Below are positions 8,784 through 18,378 of a stretch of DNA of 64,000 bases, one piece after another (position 1 is the stretch's first letter; each line of letters opens with the position of its first letter). The position numbers and the translations under genes are program-made. Under the pieces are notes generated by a model. It saw only the letters and a list, made by a program, of their open reading frames with translations. It was not told the DNA's origin and searched no databases. Source of the stretch: Sphingomonas aracearum (GTDB lineage Bacteria; Pseudomonadota; Alphaproteobacteria; Sphingomonadales; Sphingomonadaceae); contig NZ_QQNB01000002.1 in assembly GCF_003345355.1 (NCBI RefSeq), positions 124,001 to 188,000 of the forward strand, written 5' to 3'.

Positions 8784-10811
8784 ATGGACGAAACGCGGCA
8801 CGATATGGCTGGGGAGGACCGCTCCTTCATGGCGCGGCTTGCCCGCGATGTGCGCGGCAACACGCTGGCGATCGGCGCCGCCGCCATGATCCCGCTGATC
8901 GGCATGGTCGGCGGGGGCATCGATCTCAGCCGCATGTACATCGTCAAGACGCGCCTCCAGCATGCCTGCGACGCGGGCGCGCTGGCCGGGCGCAAGGCGA
9001 TGGGCGGCGGCACCTGGGCGCAGAGCAACTACGCCCCGCGTTTACAGGCGGAACGCTTCTTCAACGCCAACATCGCGCCCAACGCCTATGGCTCGAATTC
9101 GATCATCAAGGCCTATTCAGAGACGGCCGGCAAGGTTTCCGGCACGGCCTCTGCCGTCGTGCCGATGACGCTGATGCGGGTGCTGGGGCGGACGCAGGAG
9201 ACGGTCAGCGTCGCCTGCGACGCCGAGATGCGGCTGCCCAATACCGACATCATGTTCGTGCTCGATACCACCGGCTCGATGGCCCGCCCGATCCCCGGGG
9301 ACAGCGACATCAAGATCGATGCGCTCAAGAAATCGGTGAAATGCTTCTTCGAGATCGTCGCCCGGCTCGACACCGATGCGGAGTGCTCGGGCGGCGCGCC
9401 GAGCGGCGGCACGGGCGACCAGGTGCAGATCCGCTTCGGCTTCGTGCCCTATTCCACCAACGTGAACGTCGGCCGGCTGCTGAAACCGGAATGGATGGCG
9501 GACAACTGGTACTATCAGTCGCGCTGGCCGAGCTACACCACCAGCTACGGCTGGGTGCAGACCGGGCAGAAGCCCGACAACCAGAGCGCCAGCCGAACCA
9601 ACGTACCGGAGAACTATTGCACGAAGGCAAACGCGCAGGCGCTTTACGGACAGCCCTATCGCGAAACCGAGAGCGGCAACACCAAGACAGGAACGCAAAC
9701 GGAAGTCACCAACGTCACCTGGACGAACACGAATGGCGGCACCTGTTCGGGCGTCATCGTCACGACAACCACTACCTTCGAGAGGCGGCCAACAGGCCAG
9801 ACGTTCTCGACCTGGAACTATGGCGCGACGAGCGCCATGGATCCACAGGCGCCAGACCACCAGAATGCCAACCGGCTGCCGCTGAACGGCTGGACGCGGC
9901 TGGACGGCACCCGCGTGCCCGGCCTCAAGAACTCGGACGGCACTTGGGCGTCGGGCCTCGTCCTGCCGATCGGCAATGACGGCGCCGACCGCTTCCTCAC
10001 CTGGGACGGCTGCGTCGAGGAACGCCAGACGGTGCGCACGACCAGCTACACCCCGATCCCAACCGACGCCAAGGACCTGGACCTCGAGTTGACGCCGTCC
10101 AGCGCGGACGTGTCCACACAATGGGGTCCGGTGCTGCGCTATGCGATCTTCCAGCGCTCGTCCAGGAGCACCAGCCCCGCCATCACCAACACGAACAACT
10201 GGAGCCTCACGCCGCTGCAGACGAACGACAACGGCATCGCCAACGGCCCGAATTATTTCTGCCCGACGGCGGCGCGCAAGCTGCAGAGCTATGACAGCGC
10301 AACCGACTTCGACAATTATGTCGACAGCCTTCGCGCGACCGGCAACACCTATCACGATATCGGCTTGTTGTGGGGCGCTCGTCTGATGTGGCCGACCGGC
10401 CTGTTCCGCTCGGAAAACGAGTATACCGATCGCGGCGGCGAGATCGACCGGCACATCATCTTCATGACCGATGGCGAGACGGAAACCCAGGCTTACGACT
10501 ATACCGCTTACGGTCTCCCCTGGTTCGACCGGCGGCAGACGAGCACCAACTCGGCGCCCAACCAGACGACCCTGAACGATCAGGTGAACCGGCGTTTCGC
10601 GGCGCTGTGCACGGCGATCAAGAACAACCCCAAGGGTATCACCCTGTGGGTCATCAACTTCGGCAACGGCACGGGATCGGCCACCAAGACCCGGCTTCAG
10701 AACTGCGCCACCTCGCCCGACTACTTCTTCGATGCGAGTGACTCGGATGAACTCGAGGCGGCGTTCCGCAAGATCGCCGACGACATCAGCCAGCTGCGGT
10801 TGACGAAGTGA
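8784..10811 (+). CDS. TadG-like pilus-assembly protein with von Willebrand A domain
   Basis: 675 residues. The N-terminus has a TadE/G-type start: a basic stretch (RLARDVRGNTLAIGAAAM), then the hydrophobic helix AAAMIPLIGMVGGGIDLSRM. A vWA domain begins at TDIMFVLDTTGSM with the MIDAS-like DTTGS and continues to the C-terminal IIFMTDGE and GITLWVINFG; a long Thr/Asn/Ser-rich insertion (about 200-450) splits it. It probably sits in the envelope and takes part in Flp-type pilus or related assembly. ATG 8784 is used; 8805 and 8829 are alternatives. A reading frame open back to 8052 overlaps the gene on the other strand and was discarded. The downstream gene overlaps by GTGA. Confidence 0.82.
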   Translation: MDETRHDMAGEDRSFMARLARDVRGNTLAIGAAAMIPLIGMVGGGIDLSRMYIVKTRLQHACDAGALAGRKAMGGGTWAQSNYAPRLQAERFFNANIAPNAYGSNSIIKAYSETAGKVSGTASAVVPMTLMRVLGRTQETVSVACDAEMRLPNTDIMFVLDTTGSMARPIPGDSDIKIDALKKSVKCFFEIVARLDTDAECSGGAPSGGTGDQVQIRFGFVPYSTNVNVGRLLKPEWMADNWYYQSRWPSYTTSYGWVQTGQKPDNQSASRTNVPENYCTKANAQALYGQPYRETESGNTKTGTQTEVTNVTWTNTNGGTCSGVIVTTTTTFERRPTGQTFSTWNYGATSAMDPQAPDHQNANRLPLNGWTRLDGTRVPGLKNSDGTWASGLVLPIGNDGADRFLTWDGCVEERQTVRTTSYTPIPTDAKDLDLELTPSSADVSTQWGPVLRYAIFQRSSRSTSPAITNTNNWSLTPLQTNDNGIANGPNYFCPTAARKLQSYDSATDFDNYVDSLRATGNTYHDIGLLWGARLMWPTGLFRSENEYTDRGGEIDRHIIFMTDGETETQAYDYTAYGLPWFDRRQTSTNSAPNQTTLNDQVNRRFAALCTAIKNNPKGITLWVINFGNGTGSATKTRLQNCATSPDYFFDASDSDELEAAFRKIADDISQLRLTK

Positions 10812-11419
10812 GGAACGGCCTCCCCCGGCGGCTCCGCCGCGATCGGCGCGGCGTGACGGTGGTGGAATTCGCCATCGTCGCGCCGGTCCTGTGCCTGTTT
10901 CTCGTCGGCGCCTTCGACATCGCCCATACCCTGTATCTCCAAACGGCGCTGGAAGGCGTCGTCCAGAAGGCGGCGCGCGATGCCACGCTGGAGTCCGGCA
11001 ACACCGTCACGCAGCAGAACGTGATCGATGCCACGGTCACGCGGCAGGTCCGGGAGCTGGCGAGCAACGTCACGCCGCAGTTCAAGCGGCGCTTCTATCG
11101 CACCTTCTCGGAAGCGGCGGCCGCAACGCCGGAGGATTGGGACGACACCAACGGCAACGGCACGTGCGACGCGGGCGAGCGCTACGGCGACGCCAACGGC
11201 AACATGGTCTGGGACGCGGACGGCGGCAATGCCGGACAGGGCGGCGCCAAAGATGCCACGCTCTACACCGTCTCGCTGACGTTCACGCCCTTCTTTCCGC
11301 TGTGGAAGATGCTGAAGCGGGTCGGCTGGAAGAACTCGGTGTCCGCCACCACCATCCTGCGCAACCAGCCCTATAACGACCAGGACAGCTACGGCGCGAC
11401 GGTATGGAGGAATTGCTGA
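10808..11419 (+). CDS. TadE-family pseudopilin-like protein with calcium-loop insertion
   Basis: 203 residues. The N-terminus RDRRGVTVVEFAIVAPVLCLF is the TadE signature: Arg-rich end, Gly, then a hydrophobic helix with the conserved Glu (shown in pieces RRGVTVVEFAI and VAPVLCLFLVG). Start GTG 10808 overlaps the tadG-like stop (GTGA). Between residues 112 and 140 sits an acidic, Asn/Gly-rich insertion containing a textbook EF-hand loop, DTNGNGTCDAGE, and a second partial one, DANGNMVWDADG. Calcium binding by a TadE-like protein is unusual; see findings. The following gene's ATG overlaps this stop (TGATG). Confidence 0.82.
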   Translation: MRNGLPRRLRRDRRGVTVVEFAIVAPVLCLFLVGAFDIAHTLYLQTALEGVVQKAARDATLESGNTVTQQNVIDATVTRQVRELASNVTPQFKRRFYRTFSEAAAATPEDWDDTNGNGTCDAGERYGDANGNMVWDADGGNAGQGGAKDATLYTVSLTFTPFFPLWKMLKRVGWKNSVSATTILRNQPYNDQDSYGATVWRNC

Positions 11420-12081
11420 TGCGCCGCGGCAGGGCTCTTCTCTCCCGGCTGTATCGCGCGCGCCGCGGCGTGGCGCTGATCGAATTCGCCCTCGTATTGC
11501 CTATCTTGTTGACGCTCAGCCTGACGGGGGCGGAGTTGACCAACTACATCACCATCCGCATGCGGATCAGCCAGCTTGCGCTGCACCTGGCGGACAATGC
11601 GGCGCGCATCGGCGCCGGCACCCGGCGCGAGGCGAAGAAGATCTACGAATCCGACATCTACGATCTGGTGGACGGCGCGCAATTGCAGTCGGGCAAGCTC
11701 GATCTCCTGCGCAATGGCCGGATCATCGTGTCCAGCCTTGAATCCATGCCGGCCCCGAATACCGCGAACAAGTCGCGTATCCGGTGGCAGCGATGCGCCG
11801 GCTCCAAGACGTCGCATGCCTCCGCATGGGGCGTGGCCGGGGCCACCAATCTCGATGGCATGGGCCCCTCCGGCCGTCAGGCCGTGGCGCCGCAGGACGG
11901 CGTCACGATGTTCGTCGAGGTGTATTACGAGTACAAGCCGCTGATCAGTGCCACGCGCCTGCTGCTCGCCGACCAGAATATCACGGAGATCGCGTCGATG
12001 ATGGTCCGCGACCGGCGCGACACCGGCGGGGCGAACAGCGGCATCTATCCGGTCGCCGGCGTCACGCCCAAGACCTGCTGA
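11419..12081 (+). CDS. TadE-family protein
   Basis: 220 residues with the TadE signature RARRGVALIEFALVLPILL near residue 15-33, followed by a long envelope domain. Start ATG 11419 is well supported: GGAGG at 11406-11410 lies eight bases upstream, and the ATG overlaps the previous stop. An in-frame ATG at 11404 would remove that ribosome site. Third gene of a tadG-tadE-tadE operon; no tadA/B/C/Z or flp gene is visible in the window, so this trio is separate from a complete tad locus or serves another envelope function. It ends in a strong hairpin shared with the convergent pdhB. Confidence 0.8.
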   Translation: MRRGRALLSRLYRARRGVALIEFALVLPILLTLSLTGAELTNYITIRMRISQLALHLADNAARIGAGTRREAKKIYESDIYDLVDGAQLQSGKLDLLRNGRIIVSSLESMPAPNTANKSRIRWQRCAGSKTSHASAWGVAGATNLDGMGPSGRQAVAPQDGVTMFVEVYYEYKPLISATRLLLADQNITEIASMMVRDRRDTGGANSGIYPVAGVTPKTC

Positions 12082-12094
12082 GCGCGCCGGCGAG

Positions 12095-12125
12095 TTCTCG
12101 CCCGGGCACACGGCCCGGGCGAGAA
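12095..12125. terminator. bidirectional hairpin between the tadE operon and pdhB
   Basis: Perfect 13-bp stem, TTCTCGCCCGGGC paired with GCCCGGGCGAGAA, with the 5-nt loop acacg. It lies between two convergent stops (12081 and 12131). No T-run follows on either side, so it may act with Rho or as an mRNA 3'-end stabiliser. Confidence 0.55.
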
Positions 12126-12130
12126 GCGCC

Positions 12131-13549
12131 TCAGGCCTTGTACGTCACCTTCTTCACCGCCGCCACGATCTTGTCCGCGCTGATGAGCGCGAGCTTCTCG
12201 AGGTTGGCGGCATACGGCAGCGGCGTGTCCTCGTCGGTGACGCGGAGCACGGGCGCATCGAGATCGTCGAAGCCTTCCTCCATTACGAAAGCGGCGATTT
12301 CCGACGCGATCGAGCAGGTCGGCCAGCCTTCCTCTACCACCACCATGCGGTTGGTCTTCTTGAGGCTTTCGAGCACCGTCTTGCGATCGAGCGGGCGCAG
12401 CGTGCGCAGGTCGATCACTTCCGCGTCGATGCCCTCGCCCGCCAGCGTCTCGGCGGCCTCAAGCGCCAGGCCGACGCCAATCGAATAGGACACGACCGTC
12501 ACGTCCTTGCCCGGCTTCATGATGCGGGCCTTGCCGATCGGCAACACCCAGTCATCCAGCTTGGGGATCTCGAACGTGCGGCCGTAGAGCAGCTCGTTCT
12601 CCAGGAACACGACCGGGTCTTCCGAACGGATCGCGGCCTTGAGCAGGCCCTTGGCATCCTGCGCGTCGTACGGAGCGATGACAATCAGGCCGGGAACGCT
12701 CGCGTACCACGGACCGTAGTTCTGCGAATGCTGCGCGCCAACGCGGCTCGCCGCGCCGTTGGGGCCGCGGAACACGATCGGGCAGCGCATCTGGCCGCCG
12801 GACATGTAGTTCGTCTTGGCCGCCGAGTTGATGATGTGGTCGATCGCCTGCATGGCGAAGTTGAACGTCATGAACTCGACGATCGGCTTCAGGCCGCCCA
12901 TCGCCGCCCCGGTGCCGACGCCGGCAAAGCCGTATTCGGTGATCGGCGTGTCGATCACGCGGCGGTCGCCGAACTCGTCCAGCAGCCCCTGGGTCACCTT
13001 GTAGGCACCCTGATATTGCGCAACTTCCTCGCCCATCACGAAGATGCGGTCGTCGGCGCGCATTTCCTCGGCCATCGCGTCGCGCAATGCCTCGCGGACG
13101 GTGACGCGCACCATCTCGGTGCCCTCCGGCACTTCCGGGTCAGCGACCGTCGCGTCGTTCTTCGCCGCCTCGAACATCTGGCGCGCGCCGGTCTCGGCCT
13201 GCTTGGGCTCGGGCGTCGCTTCGGTCTTCTGGTCGGCCGCTTCGCCCTGCTCGATGCGCGGCGCTTCCATCTCGGACTTGCCCTCACCGGTCGCGACGGG
13301 TTCTTCGCCCTCGCCGGTCAGCTCGAGGATGACGGTGCCGACCTTCACGTTGTCGGTGCCCTCGGCGACGACGATCCGGGAGACGGTGCCTTCATCGACG
13401 GCCTCGAACTCCATGGTCGCCTTGTCGGTTTCGATCTCGGCCATGATGTCGCCGGACTTGACCTGGTCGCCTTCCTTCACGAGCCACTTGGCGAGCGTGC
13501 CCTCCTCCATCGTGGGGGAAAGGGCGGGCATCTTGATCTGGATCGCCAT
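12131..13549 (-). CDS. pdhB: pyruvate dehydrogenase E1 component, beta subunit, with lipoyl domain
   Basis: Second subunit of the thiamine-diphosphate E1 enzyme that decarboxylates pyruvate and acetylates lipoate. Residues 1-80 are a lipoyl domain with the modified lysine K43 in ETDKATME; residues ~80-135 form an Ala/Glu/Pro/Gln-rich hinge; the transketolase-like E1 beta part starts near [14 protein letters not shown] and includes [17 protein letters not shown] and [11 protein letters not shown] lipoyl domain on E1 beta rather than only on E2 is typical of many alphaproteobacteria. The gene follows pdhA with one base between stop and start, so one operon. E2 and E3 genes are not in this window. 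Confidence 0.95.
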   Translation of the reverse strand: MAIQIKMPALSPTMEEGTLAKWLVKEGDQVKSGDIMAEIETDKATMEFEAVDEGTVSRIVVAEGTDNVKVGTVILELTGEGEEPVATGEGKSEMEAPRIEQGEAADQKTEATPEPKQAETGARQMFEAAKNDATVADPEVPEGTEMVRVTVREALRDAMAEEMRADDRIFVMGEEVAQYQGAYKVTQGLLDEFGDRRVIDTPITEYGFAGVGTGAAMGGLKPIVEFMTFNFAMQAIDHIINSAAKTNYMSGGQMRCPIVFRGPNGAASRVGAQHSQNYGPWYASVPGLIVIAPYDAQDAKGLLKAAIRSEDPVVFLENELLYGRTFEIPKLDDWVLPIGKARIMKPGKDVTVVSYSIGVGLALEAAETLAGEGIDAEVIDLRTLRPLDRKTVLESLKKTNRMVVVEEGWPTCSIASEIAAFVMEEGFDDLDAPVLRVTDEDTPLPYAANLEKLALISADKIVAAVKKVTYKA

Positions 13550-13550
13550 C

Positions 13551-14594
13551 TCAGTAGCTCTCCACCAGAATGTCCGTGTACAATTCGCCCGCCTCGGGCT
13601 CCGGCGTCTGCTCGGCGAAGTCCGCCGCCTCGTTCACCTGCTTGCGGATGGCCTGTTCCACGCTCTTCAGCTCGTCTTCCTTGACGCCCTGCTCTTCCAG
13701 CAGGCGCTTCACATGTTCGATGGGGTCGGACTTGTCGCGCACCGCCTGCACTTCGTCGCGGCTGCGGTACTTGGCCGGGTCCGACATGGAGTGGCCGCGA
13801 TAGCGATAGGTCTTCATCTCGAGGATGATCGGACCCTTGCCCGCGCGCACCCAGGCGAGCGCCTCCTCGGCGGCACCGCGACAGGCCAGCACGTCCATGC
13901 CGTCCACCTGGATGCCGGGAATGCGGAAGCTCTCGCCGCGGCGGTAGAGCTGGTCTTCGGCCGACGCGCGGTTCACGCTGGTGCCCATGGCATATTGGTT
14001 GTTCTCGATCACGTAGATGATCGGAAGCTTCCAGAGCTCCGCCATGTTGAAGCTCTCGTACACCTGGCCCTGGTTGGCCGCGCCGTCGCCGAAATAAGCG
14101 AGGCACACGCCGCCGTCGTTCGAGTATTTGTGCTTGAAGGCAAGCCCGGTGCCCAGCGACACCTGCGCACCGACGATGCCGTGCCCGCCGTAGAACTTAT
14201 GCTCGGTCGAGAACATGTGCATCGACCCGCCCTTGCCCTTGGAGATGCCGGCGGCACGCCCCGTGAGCTCGGCCATGATGACCTTGGGATCGATGCCATA
14301 AGCCAGCATGTGGCCATGGTCGCGGTAGCCGGTGATCACCGAGTCCTTTTCGCCATCCAGCGCGGACTGGAGGCCCACCGCCACGGCTTCCTGGCCGATA
14401 TACAGGTGGCAGAAGCCGCCGATAAAGCCGAGGCCATAGAGCTGGCCGGCCTTTTCCTCGAAGCGGCGGATCAGCAGCATGTGCTGGTAGAAGTCGAGCA
14501 GCTCCTCCTTTGTCGCCTGAAACGGCGCCGGTTCGTTCGGCCGCTCGCGGTTCGGGACGGGAGGTGCGCTTGGACGCGCGGGGGCTTTTGCCAC
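13551..14594 (-). CDS. pdhA: pyruvate dehydrogenase E1 component, alpha subunit
   Basis: First subunit of the E1 enzyme; 347 residues. The thiamine-diphosphate motif is [17 protein letters not shown] through [10 protein letters not shown] (about 195-235), and [15 protein letters not shown] marks the conserved regulatory loop region. The N-terminal 30 residues are Pro/Ala-rich and probably flexible. The 144-nt gap upstream, shared with the divergent MFS gene, should hold the operon promoter; I saw no unambiguous -35/-10 pair there. Confidence 0.95.
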   Translation of the reverse strand: MAKAPARPSAPPVPNRERPNEPAPFQATKEELLDFYQHMLLIRRFEEKAGQLYGLGFIGGFCHLYIGQEAVAVGLQSALDGEKDSVITGYRDHGHMLAYGIDPKVIMAELTGRAAGISKGKGGSMHMFSTEHKFYGGHGIVGAQVSLGTGLAFKHKYSNDGGVCLAYFGDGAANQGQVYESFNMAELWKLPIIYVIENNQYAMGTSVNRASAEDQLYRRGESFRIPGIQVDGMDVLACRGAAEEALAWVRAGKGPIILEMKTYRYRGHSMSDPAKYRSRDEVQAVRDKSDPIEHVKRLLEEQGVKEDELKSVEQAIRKQVNEAADFAEQTPEPEAGELYTDILVESY

Positions 14595-14738
14595 GGACGT
14601 GAACCCTTGTTCCTGGGGAAGGAACGCCGCCTATAAGCGCCAAGCGGCGGGTTCGGCAACGCCCCGAGCAAAGCTTTGTCGCGATGAGGGACAAGCACGG
14701 TTGCCGTTGCGGCAGCTTGGCCCCAAAGCAAGGGCCTG

Positions 14739-16034
14739 ATGGCCGACGCTCTCCACCCCCTTCGCCCCCATCCTTTTCGCATCGCCAATTTCCGCGCCTA
14801 CTGGCTGTCGCGCTTCACCGGCACCATCGCCACCTCGGCCATGTCCATCGTGATCGGCTGGCAGGTCTACAATCTGGCGCGCCAGACGATGGACGTGCGG
14901 GAAGCGGCGTTCCTGCTGGGCATGATCGGTTTCGCGCAGTTCGTGCCGCTGTTCCTGCTCACCCCGCTGACCGGGCTGGCGGCGGATACCTATGACCGGC
15001 GCTGGATCGTGCGCGCGACCACGGCGCTGCTGCTGGTGACGGCGGGCACGCTCGGCTATCTCACCTGGGTGGACCGGCTGACGCTGCCGGCCCTGTTCGG
15101 GGCGGCGGTGAGCTTCGGCGTGGCGCGCGCCTTTGCCGGGCCGGCTTATTCGGCGCTCGCGCCCAATCTGGTGCCGCGCGAAAGCCTGCCCACCGCGATC
15201 GCGGTAAGCTCGATCGCCTGGCAGGTGGGGACGATCGCGGGGCCGAGCGTGGGCGGATTGCTCTACGCGATCCATCCGGACGTGGCCTATGCCACCTCCA
15301 CCGCGCTGTTCGCCGTGGCGCTCGCTTTCATGTTCCTGATCGGACCGGTGCCGCAGCCGCCGGCGCAGACCGACCATCGCCCGCTGGCGCGCATTGCCGA
15401 GGGCTTCCGCTACGTGCGCAACAACCGGCTGGTACTGGCGGCGATCACGCTGGACCTGTTCGCGGTGCTGCTGGCCGGCGCGACCTCGCTGCTGCCGATC
15501 TACGCGCGCGACATCCTGCATGTCGGCTCGCAGGGGCTCGGGCTGCTGGCGGCCGGCATGGGCATCGGCTCGGCGGTGACGGCGGTGTTCTTCTCGGTGC
15601 GGCCGATGAAGTCCAACGTGGGCGTGAAGATGCTGATCTCGGTCGTTATCTTCGGTGTGGCGATCCTCACCTTCGGCGTGTCGACCTGGTTCCCGCTCAG
15701 CCTGGCCGCGCTCATCGTGGCGGGGGGTGCGGACATGGTGTCGGTCTATGTCCGGCAATCGCTGATCCAGCTCCATACGCCCGATGCCATGCGCGGGCGG
15801 GTGAGCGCCGTGTCGCAGCTGACGATCTCGGCCTCCAACGAACTGGGCGAGTTCGAGAGCGGCGTCATGGCTTCCTTCCTCGGCCCCGTCGGCGCGGTGG
15901 TGTTCGGCGGGGTGGGCGCGATCGCCATCACTCTCGTCTGGGCGCGCCTGTTCCCGGAACTGAAGCTTGCGCGAACCTTTGATCCGCCCGACATGCTGCA
16001 AACACAGCCCCAGCACGGAGAGCCCAAGCTATGA
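14739..16034 (+). CDS. MFS transporter (EntS-like)
   Basis: 431-residue major facilitator with about twelve TM segments. The motif between TM2 and TM3 appears as [16 protein letters not shown], and the overall pattern ([16 protein letters not shown] start, long C-terminal half with [10 protein letters not shown]) resembles the EntS/DUF894 exporter group. The substrate is unknown. The stop overlaps the cysK ATG (ATGA, 16031-16034), so the two are translationally coupled; export of a sulfur or amino-acid compound is conceivable but only from context. Confidence 0.82.
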   Translation: MADALHPLRPHPFRIANFRAYWLSRFTGTIATSAMSIVIGWQVYNLARQTMDVREAAFLLGMIGFAQFVPLFLLTPLTGLAADTYDRRWIVRATTALLLVTAGTLGYLTWVDRLTLPALFGAAVSFGVARAFAGPAYSALAPNLVPRESLPTAIAVSSIAWQVGTIAGPSVGGLLYAIHPDVAYATSTALFAVALAFMFLIGPVPQPPAQTDHRPLARIAEGFRYVRNNRLVLAAITLDLFAVLLAGATSLLPIYARDILHVGSQGLGLLAAGMGIGSAVTAVFFSVRPMKSNVGVKMLISVVIFGVAILTFGVSTWFPLSLAALIVAGGADMVSVYVRQSLIQLHTPDAMRGRVSAVSQLTISASNELGEFESGVMASFLGPVGAVVFGGVGAIAITLVWARLFPELKLARTFDPPDMLQTQPQHGEPKL

Positions 16035-16951
16035 AGGCCAACACCATCCTGGAGACGATCGGCAACACGCCGCACATCCGCCTGCAGCGGCTGTTTCCCG
16101 GCGCGGAGGTGTGGATCAAGTCCGAACGGTCCAATCCCGGCGGCTCGATCAAGGACCGCATCGCGCTCGCCATGGTCGAGGCGGCGGAAGCATCGGGCGA
16201 GCTGAAGCCCGGCGGCACCATCGTCGAGCCGACCAGCGGCAATACCGGCATCGGCCTTGCCATGGTGGCGGCGGTGAAGGGCTACAAGCTCATCCTCGTC
16301 ATGCCCGAGTCGATGTCGCTCGAGCGGCGGCGGCTGATGCTGGCTTACGGCGCCTCCTTCGACCTCACCCCGCGTGAAAAGGGCATGAAGGGCGCGATCG
16401 AGCGCGCGATGGAACTGGTGGAGCAGACCCCCGGCGCCTGGCTCGCGCAGCAGTTCGAGAACCCCGCCAATATCGACGTGCACGTGCGCACCACGGCGCA
16501 GGAGATCCTGAACGACTTCCGCGACCAGCCGATCGACGTCATCATCACCGGCGTCGGCACCGGCGGGCACATCACCGGCGTGGCGGAGACGCTGAAAAAG
16601 GAATGGCCGAACCTGAAGGTGTTCGCGGTGGAGCCCGCCGCCTCGCCGGTCATCGCCGGCGGCCAGCCGGGTCCGCACCCGATCCAGGGCATCGGCGCCG
16701 GCTTCGTCCCCGCCAATCTCCACACCCAGGCGCTGGATGGCGTGATCGAGGTGGACGCCAACGTCGCCAAGGACATGGCGCGCCGCTCGGCCCGGGAGGA
16801 AGGCATCCTCGTGGGCATCTCCTCGGGCGCAACGCTGGCGGCCATTCTCCAGAAGCTGCCGGACCTGCCGGACGACGTTCGCGTGCTCGGCTTCAACTAC
16901 GATACCGGCGAGCGCTACCTGTCGGTGCCGGACTTCCTGCCGGAAGGCTGA
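16031..16951 (+). CDS. cysK: cysteine synthase A
   Basis: O-acetylserine sulfhydrylase: O-acetylserine plus sulfide gives cysteine. PLP lysine K41 in [11 protein letters not shown], phosphate-binding [11 protein letters not shown] near residue 67, and [13 protein letters not shown] (as [10 protein letters not shown]) binding the cofactor phosphate. 306 residues, the usual length. Works with the sulfate-assimilation genes at 34.3-37.9 kb. Fourth base of the ATG overlaps the stop of the MFS gene. The next gene has no canonical start directly behind. Confidence 0.95.
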   Translation: MKANTILETIGNTPHIRLQRLFPGAEVWIKSERSNPGGSIKDRIALAMVEAAEASGELKPGGTIVEPTSGNTGIGLAMVAAVKGYKLILVMPESMSLERRRLMLAYGASFDLTPREKGMKGAIERAMELVEQTPGAWLAQQFENPANIDVHVRTTAQEILNDFRDQPIDVIITGVGTGGHITGVAETLKKEWPNLKVFAVEPAASPVIAGGQPGPHPIQGIGAGFVPANLHTQALDGVIEVDANVAKDMARRSAREEGILVGISSGATLAAILQKLPDLPDDVRVLGFNYDTGERYLSVPDFLPEG

Positions 16952-16956
16952 CGGTT

Positions 16957-18243
16957 CTGACGACCGTCGCTCCCGCCCGCACGGGCCTGACGCCGGGAGT
17001 AGCCGCGGCGCTGGGTGCAATCGCGCTCGGCGCCGTCGCGCTGCCCTCCTGGCTGGTGACGCATGCGCCGCCGATCCCCGTCAGGCCTCGCGCCAAGGTG
17101 AGGCTGCCGCGCCCGCGCGTCGTGCCGCCGGCCGAAGTTCCGGCGGTGGAGCCGGTCGACTTCGTGGCGCTCGATCCCGCGGAGGCGCGCGCGTTCAACG
17201 AAAGTGTGCCGTTCGTCACCGGCCCGAACCCGCCCGCGCGTCCGTTCCGGCTGGCCGCGACCGGCGAGGATCGCGCGCGGGCGATCGACTGCCTCGCCGC
17301 CGCGCAGCTCTACGAGGCGGGCGACGACACGACCGGCGAGCGCGCGGTGGCGCAGGTGGTGCTCAACCGGCTGCGCCATCCTGCCTTTCCGAAGACGGTA
17401 TGCGGCGTGGTGTTCCAGGGATCGGAACGGAGCACCGGCTGCCAGTTCACCTTCACCTGCGACGGTGCGCTGGCCGCGCATGGCTGGGCGGACGCCGCGT
17501 GGAAGCGCGCGCGGCAGGTGGCGGAGCTGATGCTGGGCGGACAGGTCTACAAGCAGGTCGGCTATGCGACGCACTACCATACCGATTGGGTGGTGCCGTA
17601 CTGGCAGTCGAGCCTCGACAAGGTTGCCGCGGTCGGCAGCCACCTGTTCTTCCGCTGGACCGGCTGGTGGGGCACGCCGCCGGCGTTCCGGCGCACCGTC
17701 TCCACCAGCGAGCCGGTGATCGCCGCGCTGGCGCCCTATTCCGATGCGCACCGCACCGGCGCGGCGCTGGACGAAGCGGAAGGCGCGCTGGCAGCCGCAG
17801 CCGTTCTCGGCACGGACACGCCCAGGCCGCAGCCCGACGACGAGAACAGCTTCGTGGTGACGCTGAACGCCAAGGCAGGCCCCGACAGCTTCGCCGCCCT
17901 GGCGCAGCGGCTGTGCGGGGCGCGGAGTTACTGCAAGGTGCTCGGCTGGACGGACAAGGCGAAGACGCCGCATTTCCTGCCGCTCAAGCCGGACCAGATC
18001 GCGTCCATGGGCTTCAGCTTCCTGCGCGATCGTGAACGGCAGCTGGAGAAAAGCCTCTGGAACTGCCGCCAGTTCCCGCGCAGCAATCCGCCGGAGTGCA
18101 TGAAGCAGCAGGTGTTCGTGCCGGCAAGCGAAGGGGAGCCGCTGAAGCCGGCGCCGGCCGCAGCGCCCGAGCCGCCGACGCTGTCCGGCGTGCGTCGGCG
18201 GGGCGAGCCGACGCCCGTCCCGGCACCCAGCGCGACGCCTTGA
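16957..18243 (+). CDS. cell wall hydrolase, SleB/Hydrolase_2 family, membrane-anchored
   Basis: About 428 residues. Residues ~10-35 are a hydrophobic anchor (GVAAALGAIALGAVALPSWL). A SleB-type catalytic domain follows: DCLAAAQLYEAGDD, with the catalytic Glu expected in AAQLYEAG, then GERAVAQVVLNRLRHPAFP, VCGVVFQGSE, CQFTFTCDG, and ATHYHTDWVVPYW. Such enzymes cleave peptidoglycan glycan strands. The C-terminus is Pro/Ala-rich. The start is a problem: no ATG, GTG or TTG occurs in frame between the cysK overlap and GTG 17056, which would delete the anchor. CTG 16957 has GGAAGG (16942-16947) nine bases upstream and is my best guess. Confidence 0.75.
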   Translation: MTTVAPARTGLTPGVAAALGAIALGAVALPSWLVTHAPPIPVRPRAKVRLPRPRVVPPAEVPAVEPVDFVALDPAEARAFNESVPFVTGPNPPARPFRLAATGEDRARAIDCLAAAQLYEAGDDTTGERAVAQVVLNRLRHPAFPKTVCGVVFQGSERSTGCQFTFTCDGALAAHGWADAAWKRARQVAELMLGGQVYKQVGYATHYHTDWVVPYWQSSLDKVAAVGSHLFFRWTGWWGTPPAFRRTVSTSEPVIAALAPYSDAHRTGAALDEAEGALAAAAVLGTDTPRPQPDDENSFVVTLNAKAGPDSFAALAQRLCGARSYCKVLGWTDKAKTPHFLPLKPDQIASMGFSFLRDRERQLEKSLWNCRQFPRSNPPECMKQQVFVPASEGEPLKPAPAAAPEPPTLSGVRRRGEPTPVPAPSATP

Positions 18244-18316
18244 CGCCCCCTCCGGCGTCGCTGGCGCGGCCGTCGGAAACGGGAAGGGACGCTTCCACTG
18301 GACGGTCCCTGCGGAA

Positions 18317-18375
18317 ACGCCCCTCCACCATGCTGCGCATGGTCCCCCTCCCCGCGCGGCGGGGAGGGTAGGAAC
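18317..18375. repeat. dispersed double-hairpin repeat, copy 1
   Basis: Two adjacent hairpins: ACCATGC-tgc-GCATGGT and CCCTCCCCGC-gcg-GCGGGGAGGG. The same arrangement recurs at 45860-45919 with a different but still complementary first stem. It lies between the hydrolase stop and the convergent acyl-CoA dehydrogenase stop. Confidence 0.75.
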
Positions 18376-18378
18376 GGT

